This document shows, piece by piece, positions 27,159 through 37,062 of a DNA stretch of 64,000 nucleotides (within the stretch, counting starts at the first letter, position 1; every line of letters begins with the position of its first letter). The stretch is from Marinomonas profundi (lineage in GTDB: Bacteria > Pseudomonadota > Gammaproteobacteria > Pseudomonadales > Marinomonadaceae), in the NCBI RefSeq assembly GCF_020694005.1, contig NZ_CP073013.1, positions 2,862,578-2,926,577 of the forward strand. The letters run 5' to 3'. A model generated the notes under the pieces. It was given only the letters and a program-made list of their open reading frames with translations, was not told the DNA's origin and searched no databases. Made by a program: the position numbers and the translations under genes.

Positions 27159-28640
27159 GTGGTGGAAAAGGTATTGGTATCATGGATAGGTGAAGCGGAT
27201 TTAACCTCAGCGAGTGCCAATATTCCAGCAAGTGGGCCGATTTCGTCGACCTTGTCACAGCTTTCTTTTGACCGAGTGGTTCTGCTTTGTTCTTATCCCG
27301 CATCTAGAAGCACACCTTATTTTGAATGGCTTCAGCGCCAGACTAACTGCCTGATTGAACACCAACAAGCAAAGCTTGTTTCGCCGGTTCATTTCGAATC
27401 CATTTATTTATCCGCCAATGGCATTTTACAGTCTTTAACCGATAGCCAATCGGCTATTTCCATTTTATTAAGCCCTGGAACGCCAGCCATGCAAGCGATT
27501 TGGATTCTGCTTGGCAAGGCAAGATACCCTGTGACGTTTTACCAATCCAGTAAAGAACAGGGTGTTCAGCGTGTCGATATTCCTTTTGATATTTCTGCAG
27601 AATACAGGCCATTAGCCACACAGTTAAACTCTCAACAGTTTGCGACGTTATCCTTTGAAAGTGAGGTTTCTAACGCCGCCTTTGAAAATATCGTCACTCA
27701 AAATCCTCACTTGCAGCGACTCAAACACCAAGCGCACATTCTGGCCGATCGGGATGTACCCGTCTTGATTCAGGGGGAAACCGGTACAGGAAAAGAGCTT
27801 TTCGCCAGAGCCATTCATAATGCGAGCGCGCGCTCAGGCAAACCTTTTGTGCCGGTGAATTGTGGTGCATTTCCTACCGAGCTGGTGGATTCTATATTGT
27901 TCGGTCACAAAAAAGGCGCTTTTACCGGAGCGATAGCCGATCGACAAGGGTATTTCCAACAAGCCAGTGGCGGCACTCTTTTCTTAGATGAATTTGGGGA
28001 GTTAGAACCCAGTGTTCAAGTTCGACTGCTACGGGTGTTGCAAGAAGGCGTGATCATGCCTGTGGGAGCCACTAAAGAAGAAACGGTCGATGTTCGAATC
28101 ATCACCGCAACCCATCGAAACCTGATGCAGGCGATTCAAGAAGGGCAGTTTCGTGAAGATCTTTTTTATCGCGTTGCCGTAGGTGTGTTAACACTGCCAC
28201 CATTAAGAGAACGACAGGGTGATGTTATTTTGCTGGCGCAGGCATTATTGCAAGAGATGGCAAAGCAAGACGTAGCATTGAAGAATAAGAAAATTTCTAC
28301 CAATGCAAAAAATATTATCCTCGCGCACGCTTGGCCGGGCAACATTCGCGAACTACGCTCCACCTTATTACGGGCTTCTTTATGGAGCAGTGAAGAGGAA
28401 ATATCAGCAGAAGACATCGAGCAAGCCTTGTTTGAAAGACCTCAGAATACTACCCGTTTATTAGATAGGGATATTTCACAAGGGATTGATATTCAAGATA
28501 TTATTTCTGAAATAGTAAAGCATTATATTCCTAAAGCATTAGCGCATTCCAATGGCAGTAAGTCTAAAGCGGCTGAGTTATTAGGCCTTAAAAACTACCA
28601 AACACTCACTAACTGGATGGATAAATACAACGTGAAGTAA
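27159..28640 (+). CDS. RtcR-like sigma-54 activator with CARF-type N-terminus
   Basis: A 493-residue enhancer-binding protein. Residues ~1-165 resemble the CARF domain of RtcR: it opens VLVSWIGEADL, and SPGTPAMQAIWILLGKARY followed by QSS corresponds to the RtcR nucleotide-pocket region. Residues ~185-410 are the sigma-54 AAA+ domain, with Walker A GETGTGKE (~206), GAFTGA (~253) and Walker B LFLDEFGE (~275). A Fis-type helix-turn-helix (NGSKSKAAELLGLKNYQTL) ends the protein. RtcR controls RNA-repair genes, but none lie here. Instead hsdR follows 50 bases later behind a sigma-54 promoter. GTG at 27159 is the likely start. The ligand is unknown; CARF proteins usually bind cyclic nucleotides or RNA ends. 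Confidence 0.88.
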   Translation: MVEKVLVSWIGEADLTSASANIPASGPISSTLSQLSFDRVVLLCSYPASRSTPYFEWLQRQTNCLIEHQQAKLVSPVHFESIYLSANGILQSLTDSQSAISILLSPGTPAMQAIWILLGKARYPVTFYQSSKEQGVQRVDIPFDISAEYRPLATQLNSQQFATLSFESEVSNAAFENIVTQNPHLQRLKHQAHILADRDVPVLIQGETGTGKELFARAIHNASARSGKPFVPVNCGAFPTELVDSILFGHKKGAFTGAIADRQGYFQQASGGTLFLDEFGELEPSVQVRLLRVLQEGVIMPVGATKEETVDVRIITATHRNLMQAIQEGQFREDLFYRVAVGVLTLPPLRERQGDVILLAQALLQEMAKQDVALKNKKISTNAKNIILAHAWPGNIRELRSTLLRASLWSSEEEISAEDIEQALFERPQNTTRLLDRDISQGIDIQDIISEIVKHYIPKALAHSNGSKSKAAELLGLKNYQTLTNWMDKYNVK

Positions 28641-28643
28641 GCA

Positions 28644-28660
28644 TTGGCATGCCTTTCGCT
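28644..28660 (+). promoter_or_regulatory. Sigma-54 promoter of the type I RM operon
   Basis: TTGGCATG-N4-TCGCT matches the -24/-12 consensus TTGGCACG-N4-TTGCW at all but two positions, with the key GG (28646-28647) and GC (28658-28659) at exact spacing. Transcription should start near 28670. It lies in the 31-base gap between the sigma-54 activator and hsdR. Confidence 0.8.
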
Positions 28661-28689
28661 ATAACACGAGTATGACAACACTATTATTT

Positions 28690-31600
28690 ATGAAATCACA
28701 AAATTTTGAGTTTTTACGTCCTGAAAACGAAGCCTTAGCCAATCTTGCTGGGTTGGCCGAAGCGGTGTTGCATATTGACCCTGGTAGTACTTTGACACGC
28801 TTACGCAGTTTTGCTGAAGAACTCACCAAAACCCTATACAAAGAGGAAAACTTGCCGCGTATGCCTATGGCAAGTTTTCACGAATTGGCCAGCGACAGCG
28901 TGTTTAAAAATTGCACAGACCCTTCCTTGGTGAACTACATCCATATGTTGCGTAAGCAAGGCAATGCAACCGCACACGGTGGTGAAGGGGACAAGCGTTC
29001 TGCGCTCATTAATTTAGATATCGCCCATCAGTTATCTATGTATCTTGCCGTTAAATATTATGACAAAAAAGCGTCACAAATCCCTGCCATGAAGGCGATT
29101 TCGGACACAAACGTGCTTGCTCTAAAAGTGGCGGGTTCGTTAGTCAAGGCCAAAGAAGAATTAGAAAAACAAAAGAAGCTAAACGACGAGCTGCTTGAAA
29201 AAATTGAAAAAGAGCGCACCAAAAACCTCCAGTATTTGGATGCGCCAGCGTTTCCGGATCAGCTGAAACGTAAACAAGAAAGTGAAGCCATTGCCGATAG
29301 CTTGCAATGGAGCGAAGCAAAAACGCGCAAACTCTTAATTGATGCCATGTTGGTGCAAGCCGGTTGGAATGTGTCTGATCCAGAGCAAGTCGGCATCGAA
29401 GTGGAAGTTGCTTTTGCCAATAATCCATCTGGCAAAGGGTATGTGGATTATGTGTTGTGGGGAAGTGATGGTAAACCTCTTGCTGTGGTAGAAGCTAAGC
29501 GCGCAAGTAACGCCTCGGATCAAGCGGGTCGTGAACAAGCTCGACTCTATGCGAACTCGCTTGAGCAGCAATACGGCCAGCGTCCGGTGATCTTCTATAC
29601 CAACGGCTATGAGACCTTTATTTGGGACGATGTCCAATACAACACGCCGCGAATCGTCTATGGCTTTTACAGCAAAGAGAGCCTTGATTACCTTATTTAT
29701 CAACGCCAATACCGTGATAACCAGCTTGAACAAAACAACCCAAACTTAAACATTGCCGATCGCCTGTATCAAATTAATGCCATTAAATCGGTGGCTCATA
29801 CTTTTCAAGAGCAGCGCCGCAAAGCCTTAATTATCCAAGCGACCGGCACAGGCAAAACCCGTGTTTCCATTGCGCTGGCGGATCTCATGCTAAACGCGGG
29901 CTGGGCAAAACGCGTGCTGTTTCTCTGTGACCGCAAAGAGCTACGAACCCAAGCCAGTGAGGCGTTTAAGACTAACTTACCCAGTGAACCACGGTGTGAA
30001 ATCGGTGAAACCAATAAAATCGACGAAAACGCGCGTATTTATGTTTCCACCTATCCCGGCATGATGAACCGCTTTGCTCAGTTAGATGTGGGCTTCTTTG
30101 ATCTGATTATTGCCGATGAAAGCCACCGCAGTATTTATAATCGTTACCGCGATATTTTTGATTATTTCGATGCATTACAGGTGGGGTTGACCGCCACACC
30201 AGTGAAATTCATTAGTCGTAATACCTTTGATATGTTCGGTTGCGAAACCACGGATCCGACTTATCAATTTGGCCTAAAAGAAGCCATCGAGCATGAGCCA
30301 CCCTATTTGGTAGACTTTAAAGTCAAAGACGTCACCACAGAGTTTCTCCGTGATGGTATTCATTACAACGACTTAACCGACGAGCAAAAGCGCCAGCTAG
30401 AAGATGACCTTGGTTTTGACGAAGCGCAAAATGCCAAGTATCAAGGTAAAGACATTGGTCGTAAAATTTTCAGCGAGAAAACCGACCAAGAAATCCTTGA
30501 AAACCTGATGAACTATGGCATCAAGGATGAAACCCACTCTCTAGTCGGAAAAACCATTGTCTTTGCCAACAACCAAAAACACGCCGAGCATTTGGAAAAA
30601 CTCTTCTGCAAGCTCTACCCACAATATGGCAACAAAGTCTGCAAAGTCATCCATAACAAGGTGCCCCATGTTGAGAGCCTAATTAAAGAATTTAAAAAAG
30701 GCGCTAATGACTTCCGTATTGCTATTTCGGTCGACATGTTGGACACAGGTATCGACGTGCCAGAAGTGGTGAACCTCGTTTTTGCTAAAACAATAAAGTC
30801 GTCAGTTAAGTTCTGGCAGATGATTGGTCGCGGCACGCGCTTATGTGAAAACCTATTTGGTCCCGGCAAAGACAAAACCGAGTTTTTGATTTTTGATCAC
30901 TATGGCAACTTTGATTTCTTTGAACAAGCATACCAAGAGCCAAGCGATGTGGGCGGCAAACCACTACTGCAAACCTGCTTCGAGGCCCGAGTCAACCTTG
31001 CGATTCAAGCCCTCAAACACAACCACAGTGAAGGCTTTGATAGCGCGATTGAGTTAATCAAAGCGGATCTGGCTGATTTACCAAGAGATAGTGTGGCCGT
31101 GCGCAAAGTATTGCGCCAAGTGGATACGCTTCTGCAAACCAATAGCTTGCAGCAGCTCGACGCAACAACGCAGCATCTATTATTAGACACCATGGCACCG
31201 CTGATGGCGGTTCGTCCTCTCAAAGACAAACACGCCACACAGCTAGATCGTTTGATCGCTACGGTTCAAACCTGCCTGATCGAACACGCCAGCTGCTTTG
31301 AAGATGGACGCGACACCCTAATCGAGCATATGTCTACCTTGGCGGTTAACATTCAAGCGGTGCGTCAAAAACAAGCCATCATCGACGAAGTGAACAGCGC
31401 CGAATTTTGGCAAGCGCCAAGTATCGAAAAACTCGAAAAGGCTCGTAGCCAACTGCGCGGTATCATGAAATTCCGCCAAAGCGAATCAACAGCGGGCAGA
31501 GATCCACTCAAAACTCGCACTCAAGATGGCAAAGTTGTAACAGAGGTGCGCGAGCATAAACTTTATAACAGAGACGAAGTCAGCGTTTACCGTCGACGAG

Positions 31601-32070
31601 CCAAAGAGCTGCTAGACAACCTAGTTGCGACAAATCCGATATTACAAAAAATCAGAGCCCACGAGCCAGTGTCCGAAGACGACCTTAAAAACCTTACCTC
31701 GACTATTTTGACCACGCACCCAACCGTGAGTTTGGATGCCCTGAATGCTTTTTATGGTCGCACCGCTGATCAGCTGCACATGACCTTGCAAGAACTCGTT
31801 GGCCTGGATGCAGAAAAGGTGAGCGAACACTTCACCGATTTTGTGCATCGTCACCCCAATTTAACCGCGCAACAAGTGCGCTTTATGGATCTCTTGAAAA
31901 CCTACATCGCCAACTACGGCTTTATCGACATTGCCAAACTTTACGAAGCGCCTTTTACCAGCGTCAGCCCCAATGGCGTCGATGGCGTATTTAAAGACAC
32001 AGACGTAGACGACCTTGTATCCGTGCTCAAACCCTTTATCAAACAGGATGTTCAATATGGGAGCAAATAA
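28690..32070 (+). CDS. hsdR: Type I restriction enzyme, R subunit
   Basis: The motor and nuclease subunit. From the second ATG (28690) it has 1126 residues; an ATG at 28672 would be almost leaderless given the promoter. Order of domains: a DUF4145-like N-terminus (to ~110), a coiled link, then the HsdR nuclease core (GYVDYVLW near 250, VVEAKR near 268). Helicase motifs follow: QATGTGKT (~383), IIADESHRS (~475) and GLTATP. ISVDMLDTGIDVPEV and IGRGTRL belong to the second RecA domain. The C-terminal ~300 residues match the EcoEI-type R C-domain. It cuts DNA far from the recognition site after translocation. Its last 14 bases overlap the next gene. Confidence 0.94.
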   Translation: MKSQNFEFLRPENEALANLAGLAEAVLHIDPGSTLTRLRSFAEELTKTLYKEENLPRMPMASFHELASDSVFKNCTDPSLVNYIHMLRKQGNATAHGGEGDKRSALINLDIAHQLSMYLAVKYYDKKASQIPAMKAISDTNVLALKVAGSLVKAKEELEKQKKLNDELLEKIEKERTKNLQYLDAPAFPDQLKRKQESEAIADSLQWSEAKTRKLLIDAMLVQAGWNVSDPEQVGIEVEVAFANNPSGKGYVDYVLWGSDGKPLAVVEAKRASNASDQAGREQARLYANSLEQQYGQRPVIFYTNGYETFIWDDVQYNTPRIVYGFYSKESLDYLIYQRQYRDNQLEQNNPNLNIADRLYQINAIKSVAHTFQEQRRKALIIQATGTGKTRVSIALADLMLNAGWAKRVLFLCDRKELRTQASEAFKTNLPSEPRCEIGETNKIDENARIYVSTYPGMMNRFAQLDVGFFDLIIADESHRSIYNRYRDIFDYFDALQVGLTATPVKFISRNTFDMFGCETTDPTYQFGLKEAIEHEPPYLVDFKVKDVTTEFLRDGIHYNDLTDEQKRQLEDDLGFDEAQNAKYQGKDIGRKIFSEKTDQEILENLMNYGIKDETHSLVGKTIVFANNQKHAEHLEKLFCKLYPQYGNKVCKVIHNKVPHVESLIKEFKKGANDFRIAISVDMLDTGIDVPEVVNLVFAKTIKSSVKFWQMIGRGTRLCENLFGPGKDKTEFLIFDHYGNFDFFEQAYQEPSDVGGKPLLQTCFEARVNLAIQALKHNHSEGFDSAIELIKADLADLPRDSVAVRKVLRQVDTLLQTNSLQQLDATTQHLLLDTMAPLMAVRPLKDKHATQLDRLIATVQTCLIEHASCFEDGRDTLIEHMSTLAVNIQAVRQKQAIIDEVNSAEFWQAPSIEKLEKARSQLRGIMKFRQSESTAGRDPLKTRTQDGKVVTEVREHKLYNRDEVSVYRRRAKELLDNLVATNPILQKIRAHEPVSEDDLKNLTSTILTTHPTVSLDALNAFYGRTADQLHMTLQELVGLDAEKVSEHFTDFVHRHPNLTAQQVRFMDLLKTYIANYGFIDIAKLYEAPFTSVSPNGVDGVFKDTDVDDLVSVLKPFIKQDVQYGSK

Positions 32071-32650
32071 TACACTTCCCGATGTGCTGTATGGGCAAAT
32101 TGCCAACCTATTACAGCAGGCACGCCTGCAGGTTAAAAAAACCATTAACCATCAAATGGTGTCGACCTATTGGGAAATTGGCCATTTAATAGTAGAGCAT
32201 GAGCAACAGGGACAAGCGCGGGCAGAATACGGTAAACAGCAGTTGCAACAGCTTTCCAAACGACTAACGGATGAGTTTGGCAAAGGCTTTGATGTGACAA
32301 ATTTGCGTTTTATGCGTCAATTTTATCTCGCATTTCCAAAACGCGACGCAGTGCGTCGTGAATTGAGTTGGACGCATCATCGCATTTTAATGAATATGTA
32401 CGTGCGCATGTACGAAGAGCAAAAACGTGCCAGTGATGACAACCCAACCATTGGTTTGATCCTCTGCAGCGAGCGCAACAACACGGTTGCTAAATATTCT
32501 GTACTCAACGAAAGCAAACAGCTTTTTGCTTCCAAGTACGTTACTGCCTTACCCACTGAAGAAGAATTGCAACAAGAACTTGAACGCGAGCGCGAACACA
32601 TACTGCGTATCCAAGAGCAGCGCGCGGCGTATCAATCGACTTCCGCTTAA
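32057..32650 (+). pseudogene. DUF1016 (YhcG-like) gene with its nuclease core deleted in frame
   Basis: The ATG at 32057 (AGGA upstream) gives 197 residues. Residues 1-~115 match the DUF1016 N-terminal helical domain, up to LSWTHHRILMN. The sequence then jumps to MYVRMYEE...NPTIGLILCSERN, which is the far end of the PDDEXK nuclease domain. About 130 residues, including the catalytic Asp-Glu-x-Lys, are missing, while the frame is kept. Compare the intact paralogue at 34306-35358. The product could still fold as a partial or regulatory form, but it cannot be the usual nuclease. It overlaps the end of hsdR by 14 bases, so it is translationally coupled. Confidence 0.75.
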
Positions 32651-32674
32651 AACACGATATACAAGAGAGACCTT

Positions 32675-34306
32675 ATGTTAACTGGACCAATCCGTAACGA
32701 CATCGACAAGCTATGGGAAAAATTCTGGACAGGGGGCATCACCAACCCTTTGACCGTGATTGAACAAATCAGCTACCTGATGTTTGCTCGTATGCTCGAT
32801 ATGCAAGAAGAAGCGGAAGAACGCAAAGCCAACCGTACCGGCAAAGCCTTCGTCCGTCTTTTTCCGGATACCAAAGAAGGTCAATTACTACGTTGGAAAA
32901 ACTTCAAAAACTTATCGGGCAAAGAACTGCACAAACACCTGAAAAACGAAGTGTATCCGTATTTCTCCAAATTAGGCGAAGTGGCCGACATAGACCAAGC
33001 TGAAGAGAATACCCCGGTAAAAGCCATGGGCCACATCAGTGACTACATGGAAGATGCCGATCTTGAAATCAAAAACGAATCTGTGCTGGTGGCCGCATTG
33101 GAAATGGTCGATTCCCTACCGCTGAACCAAAGCGATGTAAAAGGCGACATCTACGAATATTTACTAAGTAAGCTGACCACCGCCGGCATCAACGGCCAGT
33201 TCCGTACCCCGCGTCACATCATTGACGCTATGATTGAAATTATCGATCCGCAACCATGGGACACCATTTGTGATCCGTCATGTGGTACCGCCGGATTCTT
33301 AGCGCGCACCATGGAATACCTTAATCGTAAACACACTAGCCCAGACGCCATCTGGCAGGACGAAGAGGGCAACCAACACTACCCTGGTGACCTACTGGAA
33401 AACTACCGCGAACACATCAGTGACGACATGTTCTGGGGCTTCGACTTCGACACCACCATGTTGCGTGTGTCCAGCATGAACATGATGCTACACGGGGTAA
33501 ACGGCTCTAACGTGCTGTACCAAGACACCTTGAACAAATCCATCCGAGAGAACTTCCCCCAGCAGGAAGAAAACTTCTTTGACGTGATTCTAGCGAACCC
33601 GCCTTTTAAAGGCAGCCTAGACGAAACCAACACCAACCCCGAACTGCTAAGCATGGTCAAAACCAAAAAGACCGAGCTGCTGTTCGTCGCGCACATTTTA
33701 CGCTCGCTCAAATTGGGTGGCCGTGCCGCCGTCATCGTGCCCGATGGCGTGTTATTTGGTTCATCTAATGCTCACCAGCAGCTACGCAAAGAGTTAATTG
33801 AGAACAACCAACTGGAAGGCATCATCAGCCTACCCAGTGGCGTATTCAAACCCTACGCTGGCGTCAGCACAGCCATCTTACTCTTCACCAAAGGCGGCAC
33901 CACCGAGCGGGTTTGGTTCTACGATTTACAAGCCGATGGCTATTCATTGGATGATAAAAGGGCACCCAAAAAAGAAAATGATCTTCCCGACGCCATCGCC
34001 CAGTGGAAAGCCTACCGTCAGTTGGTACTCGACAACGCACCAGTAGAGAAAATCCTAGAGCAGTTTGGCAACAAAACCCAAAAAGCTGATGTGCAGGGAA
34101 GCACGAATGCCGCGAGCGCAGGAGCGGCCTTCGTCGTCGACGTTGCCGACATCGCCAGCAACAAATACGACCTCTCCATCAACCGCTATAAAGAAGTCGT
34201 ATACGAAGAAGAAGTCTATGAAGACCCAAAAGTCATCCTCGGCAAACTCATGGCCCTAGAAAACGACATCATGGCAGACCTAAAAGAATTGGAGGGGATG
34301 CTGTAA
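32675..34306 (+). CDS. hsdM: Type I DNA methyltransferase, M subunit
   Basis: A 543-residue N6-adenine methyltransferase. The N-terminal HsdM_N helical domain (residues ~5-150, [23 protein letters not shown]) is followed by the SAM-binding motif [17 protein letters not shown] (~199). The catalytic motif IV NPPF lies in [10 protein letters not shown] (~308). The C-terminal ~90 residues are a helical tail that docks HsdS. Protects host DNA and is needed for recognition by HsdR. It starts 24 bases after the deleted DUF1016 gene, and its stop overlaps the next start (TAATG). Confidence 0.95.
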   Translation: MLTGPIRNDIDKLWEKFWTGGITNPLTVIEQISYLMFARMLDMQEEAEERKANRTGKAFVRLFPDTKEGQLLRWKNFKNLSGKELHKHLKNEVYPYFSKLGEVADIDQAEENTPVKAMGHISDYMEDADLEIKNESVLVAALEMVDSLPLNQSDVKGDIYEYLLSKLTTAGINGQFRTPRHIIDAMIEIIDPQPWDTICDPSCGTAGFLARTMEYLNRKHTSPDAIWQDEEGNQHYPGDLLENYREHISDDMFWGFDFDTTMLRVSSMNMMLHGVNGSNVLYQDTLNKSIRENFPQQEENFFDVILANPPFKGSLDETNTNPELLSMVKTKKTELLFVAHILRSLKLGGRAAVIVPDGVLFGSSNAHQQLRKELIENNQLEGIISLPSGVFKPYAGVSTAILLFTKGGTTERVWFYDLQADGYSLDDKRAPKKENDLPDAIAQWKAYRQLVLDNAPVEKILEQFGNKTQKADVQGSTNAASAGAAFVVDVADIASNKYDLSINRYKEVVYEEEVYEDPKVILGKLMALENDIMADLKELEGML

Positions 34307-35358
34307 TGGCTGAGCTTAGTCATAGCGAATACCAACAATGGCTTGGTTCACTTAAACAAAATTTTCGCCAGCGCCAGCTAAAAGCCGCCGTCGCCGTCAA
34401 TACTCAGCTTATTGAGTTTTACTGGCACTTGGGAAGCGAGATTGTTGAAAAACAACAGCGTAGTCAATGGGGCGATGGTTTTCTTGATAAGCTCAGCCGA
34501 GACTTATCCCTTGAATTTCCAGATGTAAAAGGGTTTTCACTGCGTAACCTGAAGTACATCCGTCAGTGGGTGAGCTTTTGGAATCAAGATGTACTAATTG
34601 GGCAACAGGCTGTTGCCCAATTAGTACAAATCCCTTGGGGTCACAATTTGCTGCTGATCAGTAAATGCCGTTCCACCGAAGAAGCACTATTCTATGTGGT
34701 TCAAACTCTACAACACGGCTGGAGTCGTGCGGTACTGACACACAAAATGGAAAGCCAACTTTGGCAACGCAAAGGCAACGCCGTCAGTAACTTTGATCAA
34801 ACCTTACCACTCGTGCAATCAGACTTAGCACAACAAAGCTTAAAAGACCCCTATGTGTTCGACTTCTTAGCCCTAACCGAAGACTACAACGAACGGGAAC
34901 TAGAAAATTCCCTTGTTAAACACATCACCGATTTCTTGCTAGAACTCGGCGCAGGCTTTGCCTACGTGGGCAAACAAGTCCCCGTGGTCGTGGGTGACAA
35001 AGACTTCTATATAGACCTACTGTTTTACCATGTGCGCCTGCATTGCTACGTGGTCATCGAACTTAAAACCGGCGACTTTAAACCCGAGTACGCCGGCAAG
35101 CTAAATTTCTACATCAACGCCGTTGATGGAGAGATCAAAACCGAACAAGATCTCCCCACAATCGGCCTGCTACTGTGCCGTGGCAAAGATAAACTCATTG
35201 CTGAATACGCCCTAAAAGGCATCGACACCCCCATGGGCATCTCAGAATACCAACTGACCCAAGCCCTACCAACTGAACTACAAGACAAACTCCCCAGCAT
35301 CGAACAAATCGAACGCGAACTCGCGCGAGAATTTGACAAAGGGGAGAGCAAACAATGA
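34306..35358 (+). CDS. DUF1016 / YhcG family PDDEXK nuclease
   Basis: A 350-residue protein with both expected parts: the N-terminal winged-helix-like DUF1016_N domain (residues 1-~170, with FRQRQLKAAVAVNTQLIEFYW) and the C-terminal PDDEXK nuclease domain. The catalytic line is DFYIDLLFYHVRLHCYVVIELK, with Glu252 and Lys254 forming ELK. Proteins of this type are often found in type I RM loci and other defence islands; their role is not settled. It overlaps hsdM and hsdS by one and four bases respectively, so it is an integral part of this operon. Confidence 0.9.
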   Translation: MAELSHSEYQQWLGSLKQNFRQRQLKAAVAVNTQLIEFYWHLGSEIVEKQQRSQWGDGFLDKLSRDLSLEFPDVKGFSLRNLKYIRQWVSFWNQDVLIGQQAVAQLVQIPWGHNLLLISKCRSTEEALFYVVQTLQHGWSRAVLTHKMESQLWQRKGNAVSNFDQTLPLVQSDLAQQSLKDPYVFDFLALTEDYNERELENSLVKHITDFLLELGAGFAYVGKQVPVVVGDKDFYIDLLFYHVRLHCYVVIELKTGDFKPEYAGKLNFYINAVDGEIKTEQDLPTIGLLLCRGKDKLIAEYALKGIDTPMGISEYQLTQALPTELQDKLPSIEQIERELAREFDKGESKQ

Positions 35359-36554
35359 GCGACATCATGCAAGCGGAAATGAAAAAGAAAGCGCAGAAAT
35401 GGCCGATGGTTTCTATAAAGAGTGTTTCTACCGTTGTTACAGGCAAAACCCCTTCTAAGAAAGAAGCTGATAATTTTGGTGGTGACATCCCATTCGTTAC
35501 TCCAGTAGAGCTTGGTAAAGAGCCATACGTTTACTCATCTTCACAAACGATAACCAAAAAAGGGGCAAAAGCGATTAAGTTAGTCCCCAAAAATTCAGTG
35601 CTAGTCTGTTGTATTGGCTCGTTAGGTAAAACCGCGATAGCAGGATGTGAAGTCGGCACTAATCAGCAAATTAACTCCGTTATTTTTGATGAAAGCAAAG
35701 TATTTCCTAAATACGGCTATTACGCTTTAAATCGGCTTAAATCTTTGATGGTGTCCTTAGCACCATCTACAACAGTTGCGATTATAAATAAGAGTAACTT
35801 TGAAGCTTTAGAAATCCCACTTCCACTATTAGAAGAACAAAAACGCATCGCCGCCATCCTCGACAAAGCCGATGCCATCCGCCGCAAACGCCAGCAAGCC
35901 ATAAAACTCGCCGACGACTTCCTGCGTTCTGTGTTTTTGGACATGTTTGGTGATCCGGTTACTAATCCGAAGGGGTGGGAAGTTACTCTACTAGGAAATG
36001 TAGTTGAAAGTCAATTGGGTAAAATGCTCTCCCAGAAAGCAAAAGTAGGTAATTCGCCTAAAAAATATCTGCGGAATGCAAATGTCAGATGGCGTCGATT
36101 TGATCTACATAATTTACTAAAAATGGATTTTGATTCGAGGGAAATGAAAAAATTTAAGCTGAAAAATGGTGACATTTTAGTATGCGAGGGTGGTGATGTA
36201 GGACGTTGCAGTATCTGGAGGGATAATGTATCCGACTGTTATTATCAAAAAGCTTTGCACAGGATTCGCCCTGATCTTAAAGTGTTAACGCCAGAGTATG
36301 TTCAGGAATACTTTTACTGGATGTCTAATCGTGGTGGTCTGTCTGATTCGGTATCCGAGGTGACCTTTTCACATTTGACAGCTGAAAAACTAAAGGAGCT
36401 AAGAATACCTATACCGCCTGTTGCACTTCAAAACAAATTTTCTGTTCTTTATAAGAGTTTTGAATTACTTGTCTCTAAAAATGAATTGGCTCTTCAAATA
36501 GTTGACGAAAAATTCAACTCTATAAGCCAGAAAACCTTTTCAGATGAGCTGTAG
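35355..36554 (+). CDS. hsdS: Type I restriction-modification specificity subunit
   Basis: A 399-residue HsdS with two target-recognition domains. TRD1 covers residues ~15-155. The first conserved helix follows with LEEQKRIAAILDKADAIRRK (~157-176) and the spacer QQAIKLADDFLRSVFLDMFG. TRD2 runs from ~200 to 355, and the second conserved region ends at IVDEKFNSISQK. It starts inside the stop codon of the DUF1016 gene (ATGA). The TRD2 half is more A/T-rich than hsdM and hsdR, consistent with exchange of recognition domains. The target sequence cannot be predicted. Confidence 0.93.
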   Translation: MSDIMQAEMKKKAQKWPMVSIKSVSTVVTGKTPSKKEADNFGGDIPFVTPVELGKEPYVYSSSQTITKKGAKAIKLVPKNSVLVCCIGSLGKTAIAGCEVGTNQQINSVIFDESKVFPKYGYYALNRLKSLMVSLAPSTTVAIINKSNFEALEIPLPLLEEQKRIAAILDKADAIRRKRQQAIKLADDFLRSVFLDMFGDPVTNPKGWEVTLLGNVVESQLGKMLSQKAKVGNSPKKYLRNANVRWRRFDLHNLLKMDFDSREMKKFKLKNGDILVCEGGDVGRCSIWRDNVSDCYYQKALHRIRPDLKVLTPEYVQEYFYWMSNRGGLSDSVSEVTFSHLTAEKLKELRIPIPPVALQNKFSVLYKSFELLVSKNELALQIVDEKFNSISQKTFSDEL

Positions 36555-36556
36555 CT

Positions 36557-36961
36557 TTGCCAAAAGTTGATCATATTAGACTGTATTTGCAGTGTGCCCG
36601 CAATTACTTCGAAGATCTAGCAAAGCAACAGGAAACTATCTTTTTGAGCGTTTCCCAAAAAATTTCTACGGCGAGTCATACCCTTGGTTGTTTTCTTATC
36701 AGCCAAGGCTATGAAAAAGTTTGTTATGCAGCAGGTGAGCGGACAGTAAGCGAACAATACCAGACCCACGCATGGCTGGAGTGGAATGGCTGGATCATCG
36801 ACATCACCGCTGACCAATTTGCTGATGGGCCAAGCGCAGTGTTTATGGAGCGGGGAAGCGAATTTCATCGCTCGTTTACAAGAGACTACGAGAGTGAGCC
36901 GGAGATATCGAGCTGTATCGCAGCGCAGAACCAGAAGTTTTTGCGTTATATGGAGTCTTGA
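36557..36961 (+). CDS. Small transglutaminase/papain-like protein
   Basis: A 134-residue protein starting at TTG 36557, two bases after the hsdS stop. I do not recognise a named family. It has the order Cys45 (GCFL), His71 (THAWLEWNG) and Asp82 (WIIDITADQF), which is the Cys-His-Asp triad spacing of transglutaminase-like cysteine peptidases. No signal peptide is present, so it acts in the cytoplasm. The tight coupling to hsdS suggests it belongs to the RM operon. A peptidase or deamidase acting on the RM enzyme or a phage protein is possible but unproven. Confidence 0.6.
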   Translation: MPKVDHIRLYLQCARNYFEDLAKQQETIFLSVSQKISTASHTLGCFLISQGYEKVCYAAGERTVSEQYQTHAWLEWNGWIIDITADQFADGPSAVFMERGSEFHRSFTRDYESEPEISSCIAAQNQKFLRYMES

Positions 36962-37011
36962 TTTTTGAGAGTTTTCGCTAAAGCGGTGGAACCAGTTAGG
37001 TTTGAAACGGA

Positions 37012-37032
37012 AGCCTTTTTAAACAAAAGGCT
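37012..37032 (+). other. Hairpin between the RM operon and the nucleotidase gene
   Basis: AGCCTTTT (37012-37019) pairs with AAAAGGCT (37025-37032) around TAAAC. No T-run follows. It may be a partial terminator or a processing site; transcription could still pass into the next gene. Confidence 0.45.
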
Positions 37033-37062
37033 CAATGAATTTATTGGGTTAAGGAGAATCTA

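Noticed and set aside
28672..28689. ATG at 28672 as the hsdR start
   Set aside because: It would be almost leaderless with respect to the predicted sigma-54 start near 28670; the next ATG (28690) fits family N-termini better, though neither has a ribosome site.
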